DNA of 64,000 nt from Cyrtodaria siliqua (GCA_037043455.1 JAWPHD010000136.1:557229-621228), one strand, 5' to 3'. Shown: positions 11,775-23,875, numbered from the stretch's first letter. Notes: generated from the letters alone by a model not told the origin. A program made the numbers and translations.

Positions 11775-12125
11775 CTGAATTAGTAAGAGGCGACATAATG
11801 AACTGACATGTGTTTTTGTAAATCAAAGACACTGTGTATTAAAAGTGGCAAAACTAATCAGCAAAATCTATGACAACAGCTATATTTCAGTTTTGACAGA
11901 GATAATTTCAATCCTGACAGAGTAAATTATCACCATTTACCCAGGGATGTTCCCTGAACAACGTCTTATTTTATATATGTTTCTTAACGTGCACGTTTTT
12001 CTATAGAGCTTATAGTCGAGTGGAATATCCTTTGTTTAACTAAAGCGTTACATCTTGAAGTGCGGTCAAATATGTTAAGTTATTTGCCTCAAAATAAATG
12101 GTGGTTAGTATACTATTTTCTCAAG

Positions 12126-12200
12126 TAGCGTTATAGTTCAATGGATAGAGCATCTGACTTGAAATCAGAAGGTTGTGTGTTCGAGCCCCGAAAGAGACTA
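12126..12200 (+). pseudogene. tRNA-like sequence (anticodon TGA), probably a tRNA pseudogene
   Basis: D arm 'GTTCAATGGATAGAGC', a perfect 5-bp anticodon stem TCTGA/TCAGA with loop CTTGAAA (anticodon TGA) and 'GGTTGTGTGTTCGAGCCCC' as T-arm remnant. The T stem and acceptor stem do not pair and the variable arm is short, unlike a serine tRNA. A T7 run follows, as a Pol III stop would. Confidence 0.5.
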
Positions 12201-12539
12201 ACTTTTTTTCTGTAAAAACTCCTTTTACCTTTGAATAGGTACGATGTGCTCTGGTCGATGTCTATAAAGTAAATGATTTTTGCGCTATGTTTGCTCGCAT
12301 GAAGTTACAAATAATGGTACGCCTACAAAGAAGAAATCGAAGAAATTGATATAGAGACTCAGTAACTTTAACGGTAATTGTTAGAATGTTAATTAAAAGA
12401 GGTTATGACCCAGATCATTGTTTATTGTTTGACTCATTTACAGTTTGCCACTAGGCTTTCATATTTTCTAGATTGTGCGATGACCCGACATATTGTAGAT
12501 ACTATTTGATGTTAACCTAAATTATGAATGGGGTGGAAA

Positions 12540-13465
12540 CGTATAACGTGTGTCTTCAGTCATGTCTTGTCTTGCCCTTAACGGTTTATTCTTTTGTTGC
12601 CTTTCTGCCAAATCATTGAGCACTTGTTTTGTGGCTTTCTAAACATATGTTTACATATTCACATATACATGATCATCTGTGTGTATAGTCTGGCAGGGAT
12701 TTCTTTATTTACCCTTTCCCTTAAATCGGGATGACAATGGTGCGAGATGTGAGACAATGGTCTTTCAAGTGTGTAGGCAGGTAGAACCTTTTCTTTCTTT
12801 TTTCTTTTACGAGTCCTCTGACAGTGGTGAAAGCGTTTTACAAAACATAGTACCCTATCTGTATTATAAATACAATACGTTTTAATGTGTCGCATTACTG
12901 TTATGTTTTCAGTTTAGATTAGTTTATAATAAAAAATAAAATTAACAATACCCGATATGTAGCATACTTCTACTTAACTATTATGTGAACAAATTGTATA
13001 TAACAAAGTATGAATACTGTCAATATATAAACACAACTATTGCTTAATGGCAGTCACAAATTGACCAATGCGATAACAAACAAACACCCTTTTGTATTAA
13101 TTTGAAGGTCGATCAACATGTCTGCACAGGTCTGCAGTATAGTCTTGTCGTGCCCTCAATGGTTTATTCTCTTGTTGCTCTCGTTTCTGTCAAGTCAATG
13201 AGTACCATCTTTGTGGCTTTCTCGGCGATTCTTGTATTTATATATATATACACGAGTATCTTTGTGTTTTACTTATATTCCCTATTACATGTATTAATGC
13301 TGCCTTGTTGGCTAGAGAATATAGTTCATGGCGGGGATTTCTTTATTTACACTGTCCCGTTTTATTGGGTTGACAGTAGGGTAAGTGTGAGGTTTAGTGC
13401 ACCCTAGAACCTGATTTAAACCCCCAGGGGCCTTTTTTGCCACTGAGCGTTCCAGGGCGGTAGCC
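12540..13465. repeat. ~330-bp direct duplication (two diverged copies)
   Basis: 'gtcttgtcttgcccttaacggtttattc..ttttgtggctttct..ggcagggatttctttatttac' at about 12565-12760 recurs at 13140-13400. The end of the second copy (13375-13465, 'ccttttttgccactgagcgttcca') also occurs at 7535 and inverted at 14678-14775. Confidence 0.7.
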
Positions 13466-13654
13466 CTATTGTCAACCCTTTTATTCATCTTTAAATGTGT
13501 TCTTTGTTTCTGTGTGTGTTTGTGGTTGACTGTCGTCCTTGAATGCTGCTTTTTCTGTTCGATTTTCATATCTATATTTATGTTTCTATTAATGAAATGA
13601 AAAATAATCTTTTTTTTTCTATTCACTTACCGTGGCTAGGTATCAAGTTCTGGA

Positions 13655-13786
13655 GGTTTATCTATTTCCTGGTCAGCAAAAACTGTTTATGATTAAAAAG
13701 CAAGTCACGATTTCTTTCTATTTGTGTTCAGCCAATCACATTGGCTCTTTTAAAACAGCAAGAGCGGACCAGGAAGTAGATAAACC
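13655..13786. mobile_element. Short MITE with 20-bp terminal inverted repeats
   Basis: 'ggtttatctatttcctggtc' at 13655 and its complement 'gaccaggaagtagataaacc' at 13767-13786, one mismatch. Length 132 bp. No TSD resolved. Confidence 0.7.
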
Positions 13787-14324
13787 GTCAGAAAATGTAC
13801 CTTCGAAATAAGGTAATTGAAAGGAAATATGATCTCATTGATAAAAACCAATGCACGAAAGTCACGTACAGTGTATCAGTTATTTTGTCATCTTACTAGG
13901 AAAATAATAAATAATGTTACGTCTATTTGGTAGAAAATTAAAAATAAGGAAGAAATATTTGCCTCGTCATATGTCTATGGGGATTCCATTAGGGTGGGAG
14001 GTGAATTATTGTTTGACTTTGCGAAGCTTAGCGGATGGCTACGGCAAGATTGCAAACAGATCCAGATCAGATCACTCTATTTAACCATAACAAGTATGAA
14101 AACTTATAGACAGTAAAACATAATAAATCTCGATTCATATTCGACGTCTAGGCACCCTGAAATTCACAGTAGGCGTGTAACATGTAAAAGTAGGTATTAC
14201 AGTCGTACAGGAAATGTAGCTTTCGCAGCATTCACAGAATACAGATGACCAAAAACACGCATTCATAACAAAAAAGCAATCACAAGGAAAAATAAAAGTT
14301 AAAAATGCGATTCCACAAACACAA

Positions 14325-14670
14325 AAAGTTGTATCTCTTGTTTGTGTTTGCTCCTTCCAATGGATCCCATTTTTAGTATTTATTGACATGCACACTAACG
14401 TTTGTTTAGTGCTGTGTGGCGGCTGTAACATGTTGCCCCGACTACAAATCTGTAGTGTTATTACTTACTGTCCTTTGGGATCACCAAGCCCTTTCTGTGT
14501 TTCTTTAAGTAGAATATCGCTTAAACCGGGGATAGGAGGCGTGAGAGGTGCTGCAGTTTAAATTACCGCTCATGAACAGACTCAATAAAACCGAGTCTGC
14601 TACTTGTCTCTCTTGTTTGTGTTTGTTGCTTCCAAGGGATCCCCTTTTCAGTATCTATTAAATAAATGGG
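14325..14670. repeat. ~275-bp-spaced direct duplication
   Basis: 'tctcttgtttgtgtttg..cttccaa.ggatccc.ttttagtat.tatt' at 14335-14390 and at 14610-14665. Confidence 0.65.
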
Positions 14671-14779
14671 TACCCCTTTGGAACGATCGGTGGCAAAAAG
14701 GCAGCTGCAGGGTTTAAACCAGTTTCTAGTGTGCTCAAAACCTCACATTTAACCTATTGTCATTTCCGTAGTTGCCAAA

Positions 14780-16160
14780 ATACCTTTTTTTCCTGACATA
14801 ATTCCTTAACATCATGCGTTAGTGAAAAATATATTAGTTATATAGGGATTCAAACAACTAAATCAAATGAAAACTAGAACTATCACTGAAGGTGATGAAT
14901 ACCATGTAGAGGGACATAAGGTCATCAGTTGTTATGAGTATAATATGAAGTTTGGGAGCAACCCATTAAAAGCTGCTCCAGAAATGCTAGTAATAAAAAT
15001 GTGTTACGGGCGACGTTAACAAAAATGTGTTACGTGACGGGATAGTGCGTTACGGACAGCGTGATTCCTATATAGTCCCCACTTCACTTTGTAATAGTGG
15101 TGATTAATAAAGAAGATGATTACAGAGAATATCAAGTGACAGATCCAATGCCTACCTCAATGATCCCAGCACACTGTTTTCCTCCCCTTTCGCCAAAGTT
15201 ATTGTCTAAAAGTAAACAAAATTATTGTCTAAAATTAAACAAAGTTAAGAGCTACACATCTATAACATCACGAACAGTGGGAAGTGAACACACGAACAGT
15301 GTGAAATCAATGACTATAGATGGCATACGGAGAAATTGAAAACAGATATTAGCCACTCTGTTTCGATTAACATTTGTATTTCCTACACATGACTCTCGTG
15401 GAAAGTAATCAGAGAATCTAAACTTAGAGAATCTAAATATTTAAGTTTATTGACAGAAAACGGTTTCCTTGCACTTAGACGTAGTCAAAATTATTTGTAT
15501 AAAATCAACCCATACATCCAAATTGTTTCCAGAGTTACGTCAATGACTTCCTTGTTTTATGGCTTTTAACTATAGGCCTACATCGTGTAAGATATGTTGG
15601 TGACAGATAGTGTTGCTCTACTGACCAACGCTATGTCAACTTCATAGCTGTCAAGGCGCAATGGAAGTCAAGCGTGAGATTGGGACCAAGGTGCGGTTGG
15701 CCCTTAATAAGGTGGTCAGTGGGGTCAGCGTAGTAAAGCCCCTTGAAGTCCTAGACGGTCTTTGGTTGAATTTTATGATTTTAGCCTATACGCTCATAAT
15801 TTTTAATTAAATTCATTTAAGTTACACAATATGCGGAAGCGATGCGGAAATATTGGTTAAACTGCAGTAATTTTTATTGAGTTTTGGTAAAAAAATACAT
15901 TTTATTTTTAAAAACTCGCAGACAAAAAACGATTTGGTCAAGTTGTTAGAATGCGTGAGAACATAGTAGAATGTATGCGTGTGAGCGTGATTTGACACCA
16001 TAATGCGTGTGTTTCACGCCCAATGCCCGTATGCAACTTATCCTGTATCCAATGTCCAGCGTCCGTCATTCCGGTATATTTTTCGATTATATACTCACGG
16101 TCAATGAAAACACAACTCACACATTTTTTTTTAAAAGTTCAAATTTGAGGATTTTCGGAC
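14780..16160. other. Intronic sequence without recognised gene
   Basis: Only a local duplication 'aaaaatgtgttacg' (14996 and 15020) was noted. An 80-codon plus-strand frame at 15097-15339 has no recognisable domain. Confidence 0.4.
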
Positions 16161-16225
16161 AAAATATAATTTATATAACGAGTCAACATGAATATCTGGA
16201 TTTAGTGCATTCCACATTGTTGTTA

Positions 16226-16282
16226 TGAAATGCACATGCATGAACGTGCATTTCATGCCTTTATGAAATGCACGTGCATTTT
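16226..16282. repeat. Small inverted repeat 'atgaaatgcacatgca'
   Basis: 'atgaaatgcac' and 'gtgcatttcat' alternate three times over ~55 bp and could form a short hairpin. Confidence 0.6.
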
Positions 16283-16449
16283 CGTGTTTCTTCAGTTACA
16301 TCGCACAAAGAAATCATTGTCTTTTTATAATTATCAATAGTAAACAATGTTAAATGACACGGTAAATAACTGCGTAACTGTTCGTCATAAAGGCTTCCAA
16401 TAAATATGTAAGGCAAGTTAGGTATTAAGATTAAATACTGTAAAAATAT

Positions 16450-16592
16450 ATAGAATATTATGTCAGTGCCTTTTACTATCAAGTTTATTAGGCGAGGCTA
16501 GAAAACGAAGAATGGCTCGGCGCCGAGCCATTCTTCGTTTTCGTGCCGAGCCTAATAAACTTGATAGTAAAGGCACTGACATAATATTCTAT
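16450..16592. repeat. Near-perfect 143-bp palindrome without spacer
   Basis: Two ~71-bp arms meet at 'gctcggc|gccgagc' (16521/16522). The arms carry 'aaaacgaagaatggctcgg', 'agtttattaggc' and 'tgtcagtgccttttactat'. Only about one indel and one or two mismatches. A diverged half-copy lies at 39621-39690. Confidence 0.95.
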
Positions 16593-16861
16593 TTATCATG
16601 TAGATTATCCATATTTTCTGTATGAATTACTATTATTACCTATTTCTCAGAATGGTACGCTTATCGAGGACGTCGCCATGTTGTTGTTTTTTGTTTGTTT
16701 TATGACGTCAGTCAAAGTTACGTGCATGACGTCAGATAACGTTACGTACAATAAACGCGGAGGGATTCCGCATTGATTTGCTTTATTGGTCAGTGCATAA
16801 TTAAAGCAAAATTTAATAGGTCACCCCTTTATTAGGCAAAAAAGTGCATATCTGAATGATA

Positions 16862-17072
16862 AAACAGCCTGTTGTCGTCTTGTCTGTCGTCTTGGCTCCC
16901 GCCAAGACGCCAAGACGACAAAACGACGGATTTCACGCGCCAAGACGACATTTGAAAGGCGCCAAGACGACAAATAATGAGGTCCGTTGTCGTCTTTTCG
17001 CGTGGCGACTTGTCGTCTTGGCGCTTCATTTTTGTCGTTCTGTCGTCTTGTCGTCCTGGCGCCCGCCACGTT
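16862..17072. repeat. CpG-rich cluster of inverted 13-mers GTCGTCTTGGCGC
   Basis: About nine copies of GTCGTCTTG(GCGC) occur in both orientations: roughly plus/minus at the start, minus (16938, 16958) in the middle, then plus. The GC-rich block is sharply bounded within AT-rich intron. Several frames are open in parallel (RRQDDK-like), a by-product of the repeats. Confidence 0.85.
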
Positions 17073-17187
17073 AACATGTGTGTCTATCTTCGGCCATCGT
17101 TTCGACCGGTTGTTTCGAACTTTACAGGATGCTTACCTTTCTTTGATGCCATATGTGCATTGTGGAGCCTCATATGTCACAAACCGC

Positions 17188-17425
17188 ATTTCCGTGGCCG
17201 AATGGTTAACGACGTTGCTTTGTAAATATTCGCCTCTCACCGCTGCGGGTTAGAATCCCACTGGGAGCTCGACTTGTAAGTGAGGTACGGACGGTGGGAG
17301 GTGTACAGTACTGGTTCTACTCAGGAAAAATGAGTGGTCTGCCTCCACCACAAAAAAATCGACCGTCATATATAACCTTACATGTGTTGAAAATAACATA
17401 AAACACCATACAAACTGTCAATCCA
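17188..17425 (+). mobile_element. SINE family A, near full-length
   Basis: A box 'ccgtggccgaatggttaacg', B box 'gggttagaatccca', body 'gtgggaggtgtacagtactggttctact', 'gagtggtctgcctccaccac' and tail 'cgtcatatataaccttacat'. The head is tRNA-Ser-like. Confidence 0.85.
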
Positions 17426-18004
17426 GGGGTCACGAGTTCGAACCTAAGCTCGGACACAATAACCGTGATGATTGGTCCGAAGTCTTTATATGGTCATTTT
17501 GCTCCTATTACATGTCAATGGCTTGCGATGAACGGATGTAAGAAACCGAGCTATTAATTACAAGTCTGACAATCGTGAAATAACACAGCAGTAGAATCAT
17601 GCACATAAGGTTCGGACAGAAAACAATTTTGATCAAATGGAAATAATTACTAGGTTTGCTACCATTGCAACAAAGTCCTTTTAATCTAGCCAAGTTAGGC
17701 TACATTCACCATCATGGGTTTCAAACCAGTGCCGTATGCCGTATTTAGAGACGGACACTTTTTCCTGTCACATGCGGGATTCGAGATCACGACTGAAGTT
17801 TAGTATACTACAGCACGAGTTCTACTACCGTGACTTCGACTCACGAGCTTGCACTAAGAATCCAATTACATGAACTCTTGCAACACATTTATTTTATCCG
17901 AAGATGTACCAATTCTGAGGTGTTTATACCTTTGGTATCATTTTCACTGGGGTGAAAAATACGGAAGTGCGTCATAACTAAGACTTTGAAACTCAGTCGA
18001 TATG

Positions 18005-18140
18005 CACTGTTTTACAACACGTCGACACATACAAAGGCCATATTGTGCGCCGAAAACCGATGAAAATGAAATGCTCTTTTATTGAAAATTATGCCAAACT
18101 GTATAGATAAACTATTTACAAATAGAGATGAAATGGTAAA
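18005..18140 (+). mobile_element. Short retroposon, family D
   Basis: 'tgttttacaacacgtcgacacatacaaaggccatattgtgc' (in parts) and 'tatttacaaata' match the insert at 51379-51516, which has a clear TSD. It was once written by a LINE; origin unknown. Confidence 0.6.
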
Positions 18141-18654
18141 TTGATAGAAAGCAGAAAACCTGGATCAGCAGAAATCAGTTGGAAAGAAATGTTGCTTTGA
18201 TGAGTCAAGTCATTTAAATAGTCACCTGCAGCATCAAATAGTTTACGGTATTTTGGTCACAGACAACCATTGATTTTCCCATAGGCCTCCATTATAGCCT
18301 GTAGGGCTACCCTGATTTCCCTATATCTCGTAGCCAACTATGGCACCCCTTGCCTGAAACTTACATGCAAGTGACATTTAATGAAGAACTTCTTGTCATA
18401 GCAAATCCAATAAAAAGTTAGTCGTTTCTGTATTTGAAGTGACACACCCCAGTTTTGCATTTTTTCCCGCCAAATGTCAACGTGTGCTAACTTTAGTTTT
18501 TCAGTCATACTTTTTAAAAATAACTACAAAAATATGTATTAAATGCTCCATTTGAAGAAAACATAATTATGTTTGAATTCTCAAGTTGGTTTATTTCAGT
18601 CATTATTTTTATCCAACCCATGACTTCACCTTGGTAAACAACAGTCTCGGATTC

Positions 18655-18770
18655 CCTAGATTTCTTTTTACCAATCACAGTCTGTTTTTATTAGACATTT
18701 TTTTACCAATCACAGTCTGTTTTTATTAGACTTTTTATTTTACCAATCACAGTCTGTTTTTATTAAGTAG
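18655..18770. repeat. ~42-bp tandem repeat, three copies
   Basis: 'ttttaccaatcacagtctgt' followed by 'ttttattaga', three times. Confidence 0.9.
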
Positions 18771-19307
18771 ACACTGACCTATCAAGTATCTCTTTTTCTT
18801 GTCTGCATGGGGAGGCTGTGTTATTTTAATGTGGCGTTTCCTGATATGCATATTTCTCTTTTGTTTTGAATTTATGACCTCGGGCATCATCAACCCTTTG
18901 GCGAGATTTTACTTTAATTTGCTTCATATGCAAGTTGTACTTTCCGATTGTTGATGTGACAGATTGTCTATCGCTCTTAGAAATCTTGCGAAAATTGACT
19001 ATGTATAGAACATTTTTATACACATTTTCATATAGAGACTTTTAAGGCGATTTTTTTCTACATTAAAATTTGCATTCCCTATTTTACGTTGTCCTTCACA
19101 GGTATTGGACTATCATGGAGAGAGCTCATATACAACCTGTACAAATCTTCCAGGGAGTAAAAATGCAGCTACCAAAATATGGCAGTTCATGGTAGATTTC
19201 TTTCGATAATAAATTGCAGAGTAATAGCTCTATAAATACTGATTAAGATGGCAGATCATTTGATAGTGATATCAAGTGCATGTGTGATAAGAACAACAAA
19301 TAGCTGG

Positions 19308-19782
19308 TAGGTGTACCGGAAGTAAATCAAATCCCATTGAGTCCAATGCTATATTGACAAAGCTTTCTAGTTAGCCATTTTTCAAAATGAAGTTCAAACT
19401 AAGATTCACTTACATGTTCTTAGTCATGAGACCTGCCTCTCTAGAAAACTGCTGAGAATAGTAGGGGTCATGTGGCATATAAGAAAATAAAATTCTGATC
19501 TTTGTTGATACCGTGAACAAACTGCATTCATTCGGCACCTCTTAAATGTGTTCTACTTTCACTTTCAAAACTGTCAAGTTGATAAATAAAATCATCATAC
19601 AACCATGCAAATGGTTTTAAGCTATCACAAACATGTCAATAAAGTCATTTCAGCCAGAAAAACAGGCCTTAAATACTCAAAAATGCCTTTTATCACAAAA
19701 AAACATAGGGATTATATATTTGGGAACTCCTTTCGACTACACCAGGCATGAATACCATAGTGATTTACTTCCGGTACACCTA
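19308..19782. mobile_element. MITE, 475 bp, 22-bp terminal inverted repeats
   Basis: 'taggtgtaccggaagtaaat' at the left end and its complement 'atttacttccggtacaccta' at the right end, perfect. No coding capacity. Confidence 0.85.
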
Positions 19783-20104
19783 TAAGGTACATAAAGTAAT
19801 GTATGAAAAATATGTCCACGGATCGTCAGCCAAAGACATGTGCTTTGTCGAGTTGCTAATAAAAGGTCTTGGTGCAGTTTTTGTTGTTGTTAGTAGAAGA
19901 AGAATGATAACCCGGTAATATTCCTTCACTTGATCATGTTAACTCGGTAACCTAAATATGGTAAGTGTTATCTTCGATAAATAAATATATCATTGTTATT
20001 ATTAAACAAAAATAAAACGGAAACGTATACAACTACTTAAAGCGTTGAGTGAGACATGATGCACAAATAAATAGTATATAATAATTTCAAAAATAATAAA
20101 CAAT

Positions 20105-20290
20105 CATTTGGTTGTTGTTCAAATGTGTAACATTTACCGTTGAATATTGTAAACTTTAGCGGGCTTCAACAATTTGTAACTTTTAACTTTAATTGTGTAA
20201 ACTTTAGCGGGCCTCAAAATCGTATCTTTTAACGTTGGTTGTAAACTTGTTTTGTAACCTTTAGCCTTATTGCAACCTTTAGCGTTCCTA
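20105..20290. repeat. Degenerate 'gtaacttttaacgtt' repeats
   Basis: Recurring 'tgtaaactttagcgggc' and 'gtaacctttagc' motifs, irregular spacing. Confidence 0.55.
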
Positions 20291-20292
20291 CG

Positions 20293-20984
20293 TCAATTCT
20301 GTTATCCAGAATAGTGCCCTTTCTGATGTGTGTTTTGTTGCCAAGCAGCATCCAAAATGGTCACTGGATAACTATTGTAGTATTCTAAATGAACGTCATT
20401 CATGGCATATGCAGTTTCCTTTGATTGGCTTGATTTGAGTTATATATGGCATCAAGTTTTCCGTTGTTCAATAATCACCAGACGGTGGCCATGGCAACGC
20501 ATGAGTTACAAAGAAAACAAATTAAGGACGTATTTCCAAATGCTACCTGGTAATTGAAAAACAAAAACATGATAAGCTTGCTTATTTACTGCTAACATTA
20601 ACTCAGGTTTATAAATCGAGGACCAAATACAGTTTATTTTTCTTTGACTTTGGCTTAGGAACTTTTCAATTATTAGTGAGTGGGGTGGAGACTTTTTCAA
20701 TGGGGTGGCGGAACAACAATTTCAAAAAGTCGAAGACCGATTTTCAAAATCTATAGTTCTTTCTTGGTTAGCACATTTCCAAATTAAAGATATAAATTAA
20801 AACAGCTATTTTCTTAAACAGCTTGTTTCCTTTTTGTTATTGTTGTTTCTTTTATATTAAAAACAAAGCAGTTCCTGAACTCAAAATAAAACTCTGTATT
20901 TCACAGTATGAAATAACACTTTTATTACACTGCTAAAATATATAACTTCATATAAACACAACTGCAATTGTCTCGACTGTCGAT
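20293..20984. other. Intron; a ~70-bp repeat shared with 37.9 kb
   Basis: 'caaaataaaactctgtatttcaca' (in parts) and 'gaaataacacttttatt' at 20880-20945 recurs at 37925-37985. Otherwise nothing recognised. Confidence 0.5.
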
Positions 20985-22962
20985 ACTCAGGGTTATAATA
21001 ATATTGGCAGGGTCCCTTTGATATTGTCTCAACTGTTGATAATCAGTGTTATAATACTATTGGCAGGGTCCCTTTGATATGGTCTCGACTGTTGATACTC
21101 AGGGTTATAATACTATTGGCAGGGTCCCTTTGATATTGTCTCGACTGTTGATACTTAGAGTTATAATACTATTGGCAGGGTCCCTTTGATATGGTCTCGA
21201 CTGTTGATACTCAGGGTTATAATACTATTGGCAGGGTCCCTTTGATATTGTCTAAACTGTTGATACTTAGAGTTATAATAATATTGGCAGGGTCCCTTTG
21301 ATATTGTCTCAACTGTTGATACTTAGGGTTATACTACTATTGGCAGGGTCCCTTTGATATTGTCTCGACTGTTGATATTTAGGGTTATACTACTATTGGC
21401 AGGGTCCCTTTGATATTGTCTCGACTGTTGATATTTAGGGTTATACTACTATTGGCAGGGTCCCTTTGATATTGTCTCGACTGTTGATATTTAGGGTTAT
21501 AATACTATTGGCAGGGTCCCTTTGATATTGTCTCGACTGTTGATATTTAGGGTTATACTACTATTGGCAGGGTCCCTTTGATATTGTCTCGACTGTTGAT
21601 ATTTAGGGTTATACTACTATTGGCAGGGTCCCTTTGATATTGTCTAAACTGTTGATACTTAGAGTTATAATACTATTGGCAGGGTCCCTTTGATATTGTC
21701 TCAACTGTTGATACTCAGGGTTATAATACTATTGGCAGGGTCCCTTTGATATTGTCTCGACTGTTGATACTTAGGGTTATAATACTATTGGCAGGGTCCC
21801 TTTGATATTGTCTCGACTGTTGATACTTAGAGTTATAATACTATTGGCAGGGTCCCTTTGATATTGTCTCAACTGTTGATACTCAGGGTTATAATACTAT
21901 TGGCAGGGTCCCTTTGATATTGTCTCGACTGATGATACTTAGAGTTATACTACTATTGGCAGGGTCCCTTTGCTATTGCCTCGACTGTTGATACTCAGGG
22001 TTATAATACTATTGGCAGGGTCCCTTTGACATTGTCTCAGCTGCTGATATTCAGGGTTATAATACTATTGGCAGGGTCCCTTTGATATTGTCTTATCTGT
22101 TGATACTCAGGGTTATAATACTATTGGCAGGGTCCCTTTGATATTGTCTCGACCGTTGATACTTAGAGTTATAATACTATTGGCAGGGTCCCTTTGATAT
22201 TGTCTTATCTGTTGATACTCAGGGTTATAATACTATTGGCAGGGTCCCTTTGATATTGTCTCGACCGTTGATACTTAGAGTTATAATACTATTGGCAGGG
22301 TCCCTTTGATATTGTCTCGACTGTTGATACTCAGGGTTATAATACTATTGGCAGGGTCCCTTTGATATTGTCTCGACCGTTGATACTTAGAGTTATAATA
22401 CTATTGGCAGGGTCCCTTTGATATTGTCTTATCTGTTGATACTCAGGGTTATAATACTATTGGCAGGGTCCCTTTGATATTGTCTCGACTGTTGATACTC
22501 AGGGTTATAATACTATTGGCAGGGTCCCTTTGATATTGTCTCGACCGTTGATACTTAGAGTTATAATACTATTGGCAGGGTCCCTTTGATATTGTCTCGA
22601 CTGTTGATACTCAGGGTTATAATACTATTGGCAGGGTCCCTTTGGTATTGTCTCAACTGTTGATACTTAGGGTTATAATACTATTGGCAGGGTCCCTTTG
22701 ATATTGTCTCAACTGTTGATACTTAGGGTTATAATACTATTGGCAGGGTCCCTTTGATATGGTCTCGACTGTTGATACTTAGGGTTATAATACTATTGGC
22801 AGGGTCCCTTTGATATTGTCTCAACTGTTGATACTTAGGGTTATAATACTATTGGCAGGGTCCCTTTGATATGGTCTCGACTGTTGATACTTAGGGTTAT
22901 AATACTATTGGCAGGGTCCCTTTGATATTGTCTCAACTGTTGATACTCAGGGTTATATCCCT
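20985..22962. repeat. 56-bp satellite array, about 35 copies
   Basis: Unit 'ggcagggtccctttgatatt', 'gtctcgactgttgatact', 'cagggttataatactatt', total 56 bp. Copies differ at a few positions (cgact/caact/aaact/tatct/cgacc; tcaggg/tagggt/tagagt), and these variants recur in blocks. Entirely inside the intron upstream of the missing exon. Confidence 0.97.
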
Positions 22963-23214
22963 TTGATACCTTATATACTACTAGTATCATAGGTTCATCT
23001 GCGACAACGACGCGTACATACATTTGAATTAACAGGGATACATGTAGAAAATGTGTTAATAAATTGTTCACATCCTAAAGTATAATTGCTATCTAAACAG
23101 TTTTGACATAGTTCTTTGTCAGAATTTCGAGAAGGGGCAATATTTTGTGGCTAATACTATTTACAGAAACGGCGTTATTCATTTCGTCTATAAAATGAAT
23201 GCATGCAAAGGTTA

Positions 23215-23380
23215 CAAGATATATCTAACTCGATACGAGCAGCATTTGCTTTGTTAATTATGTAGTCAATTTAGCTTGATGCGAGCAGCATTTGCTTTGT
23301 AAATTATGTAGTAAATTTACCCGATATATCTAGCTTGATAGGAGCAGCATTTGCTTTGTAAATTATGTAGTCAATTTACC
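23215..23380. repeat. ~58-bp tandem copies of an exon 3' end plus splice donor
   Basis: Three copies of 'gatatatctagcttgatagg', 'agcagcatttgctttgtaaa', 'ttatgtagtcaatttac'. On the minus strand each contains a diverged version of the last ~25 nt of exon 4 followed by a gtaaat donor. Confidence 0.8.
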
Positions 23381-23473
23381 CGATATATCAAGCTTCATCA
23401 GGCAGCAGTTGTTGGCTAATGCCGATCTCAGATACTTTGCGCCTTGCAATCCAAGATTGTTGCACGCTAGATT
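23380..23473 (-). CDS. LRRC74-like: LRRC74-like exon 4 (LRR)
   Basis: Acceptor gcatttgcag|AAT, donor TCGG|gtaaat; 94 nt, starting in phase 0 and ending in phase 1. It encodes NLACNNLGLQGAKYLRSALA then a strand ending LMKLDIS. The 3' end of this exon and its donor have been copied in tandem just downstream (23223-23380), so duplicate splice donors sit in the intron. The phase-1 end does not fit the next exon found, so an exon is missing after this one. Confidence 0.88.
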
Positions 23474-23873
23474 CTGCAAATGCAAAAAAAAATCAAATAA
23501 AACATGTTACAACTAAAACATCTTGCATTGAATAATGTTTCATTAAACCGTAAACGTCCTCCCACCACCTGTATGCGTGATAACATTTTTTTAAAAAGAT
23601 ACGCCGCGCCATCTCCTCTCCTCTCCACCCCTCCCCCTCACACATCGCTCCCCATTCCCACCTGTTCGGATGATAAATGTGGTTTTGGACATAGTTATCG
23701 TACATCACTTTTTTTGTCACCATGTGTCTTAATAAACGTGCATTCCTGAGATGGAACCAATCGAATTGAGAGAAACGGAAGAAAGTGCCACTTGTGTACC
23801 TCTACTGATATTGAAGATGAGTATCATTTTGTTTTAATTTGTAATAAATATTATGAATTACAAAACAGATGTG

Positions 23874-23875
23874 TG

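Noticed and set aside
12126..12200. Functional serine tRNA gene
   Set aside because: The anticodon arm is intact but acceptor and T stems do not pair and the long variable arm of tRNA-Ser is absent.
13620..13640. 'ttcacttac' as the donor of the missing LRRC74-like exon
   Set aside because: The preceding minus-strand sequence has stops in the needed frame, no LRR pattern, and lies at the edge of a MITE.
16821..17253. Five overlapping frames on both strands rich in RRQDD/VVLSSW
   Set aside because: Produced by the inverted GTCGTCTTGGCGC motif cluster. Simultaneous openness on both strands is a repeat effect, not coding.
20985..22962. Possible CRISPR-like array
   Set aside because: The 56-bp units abut directly with no unique spacers, and the context is eukaryotic. 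It is a satellite.
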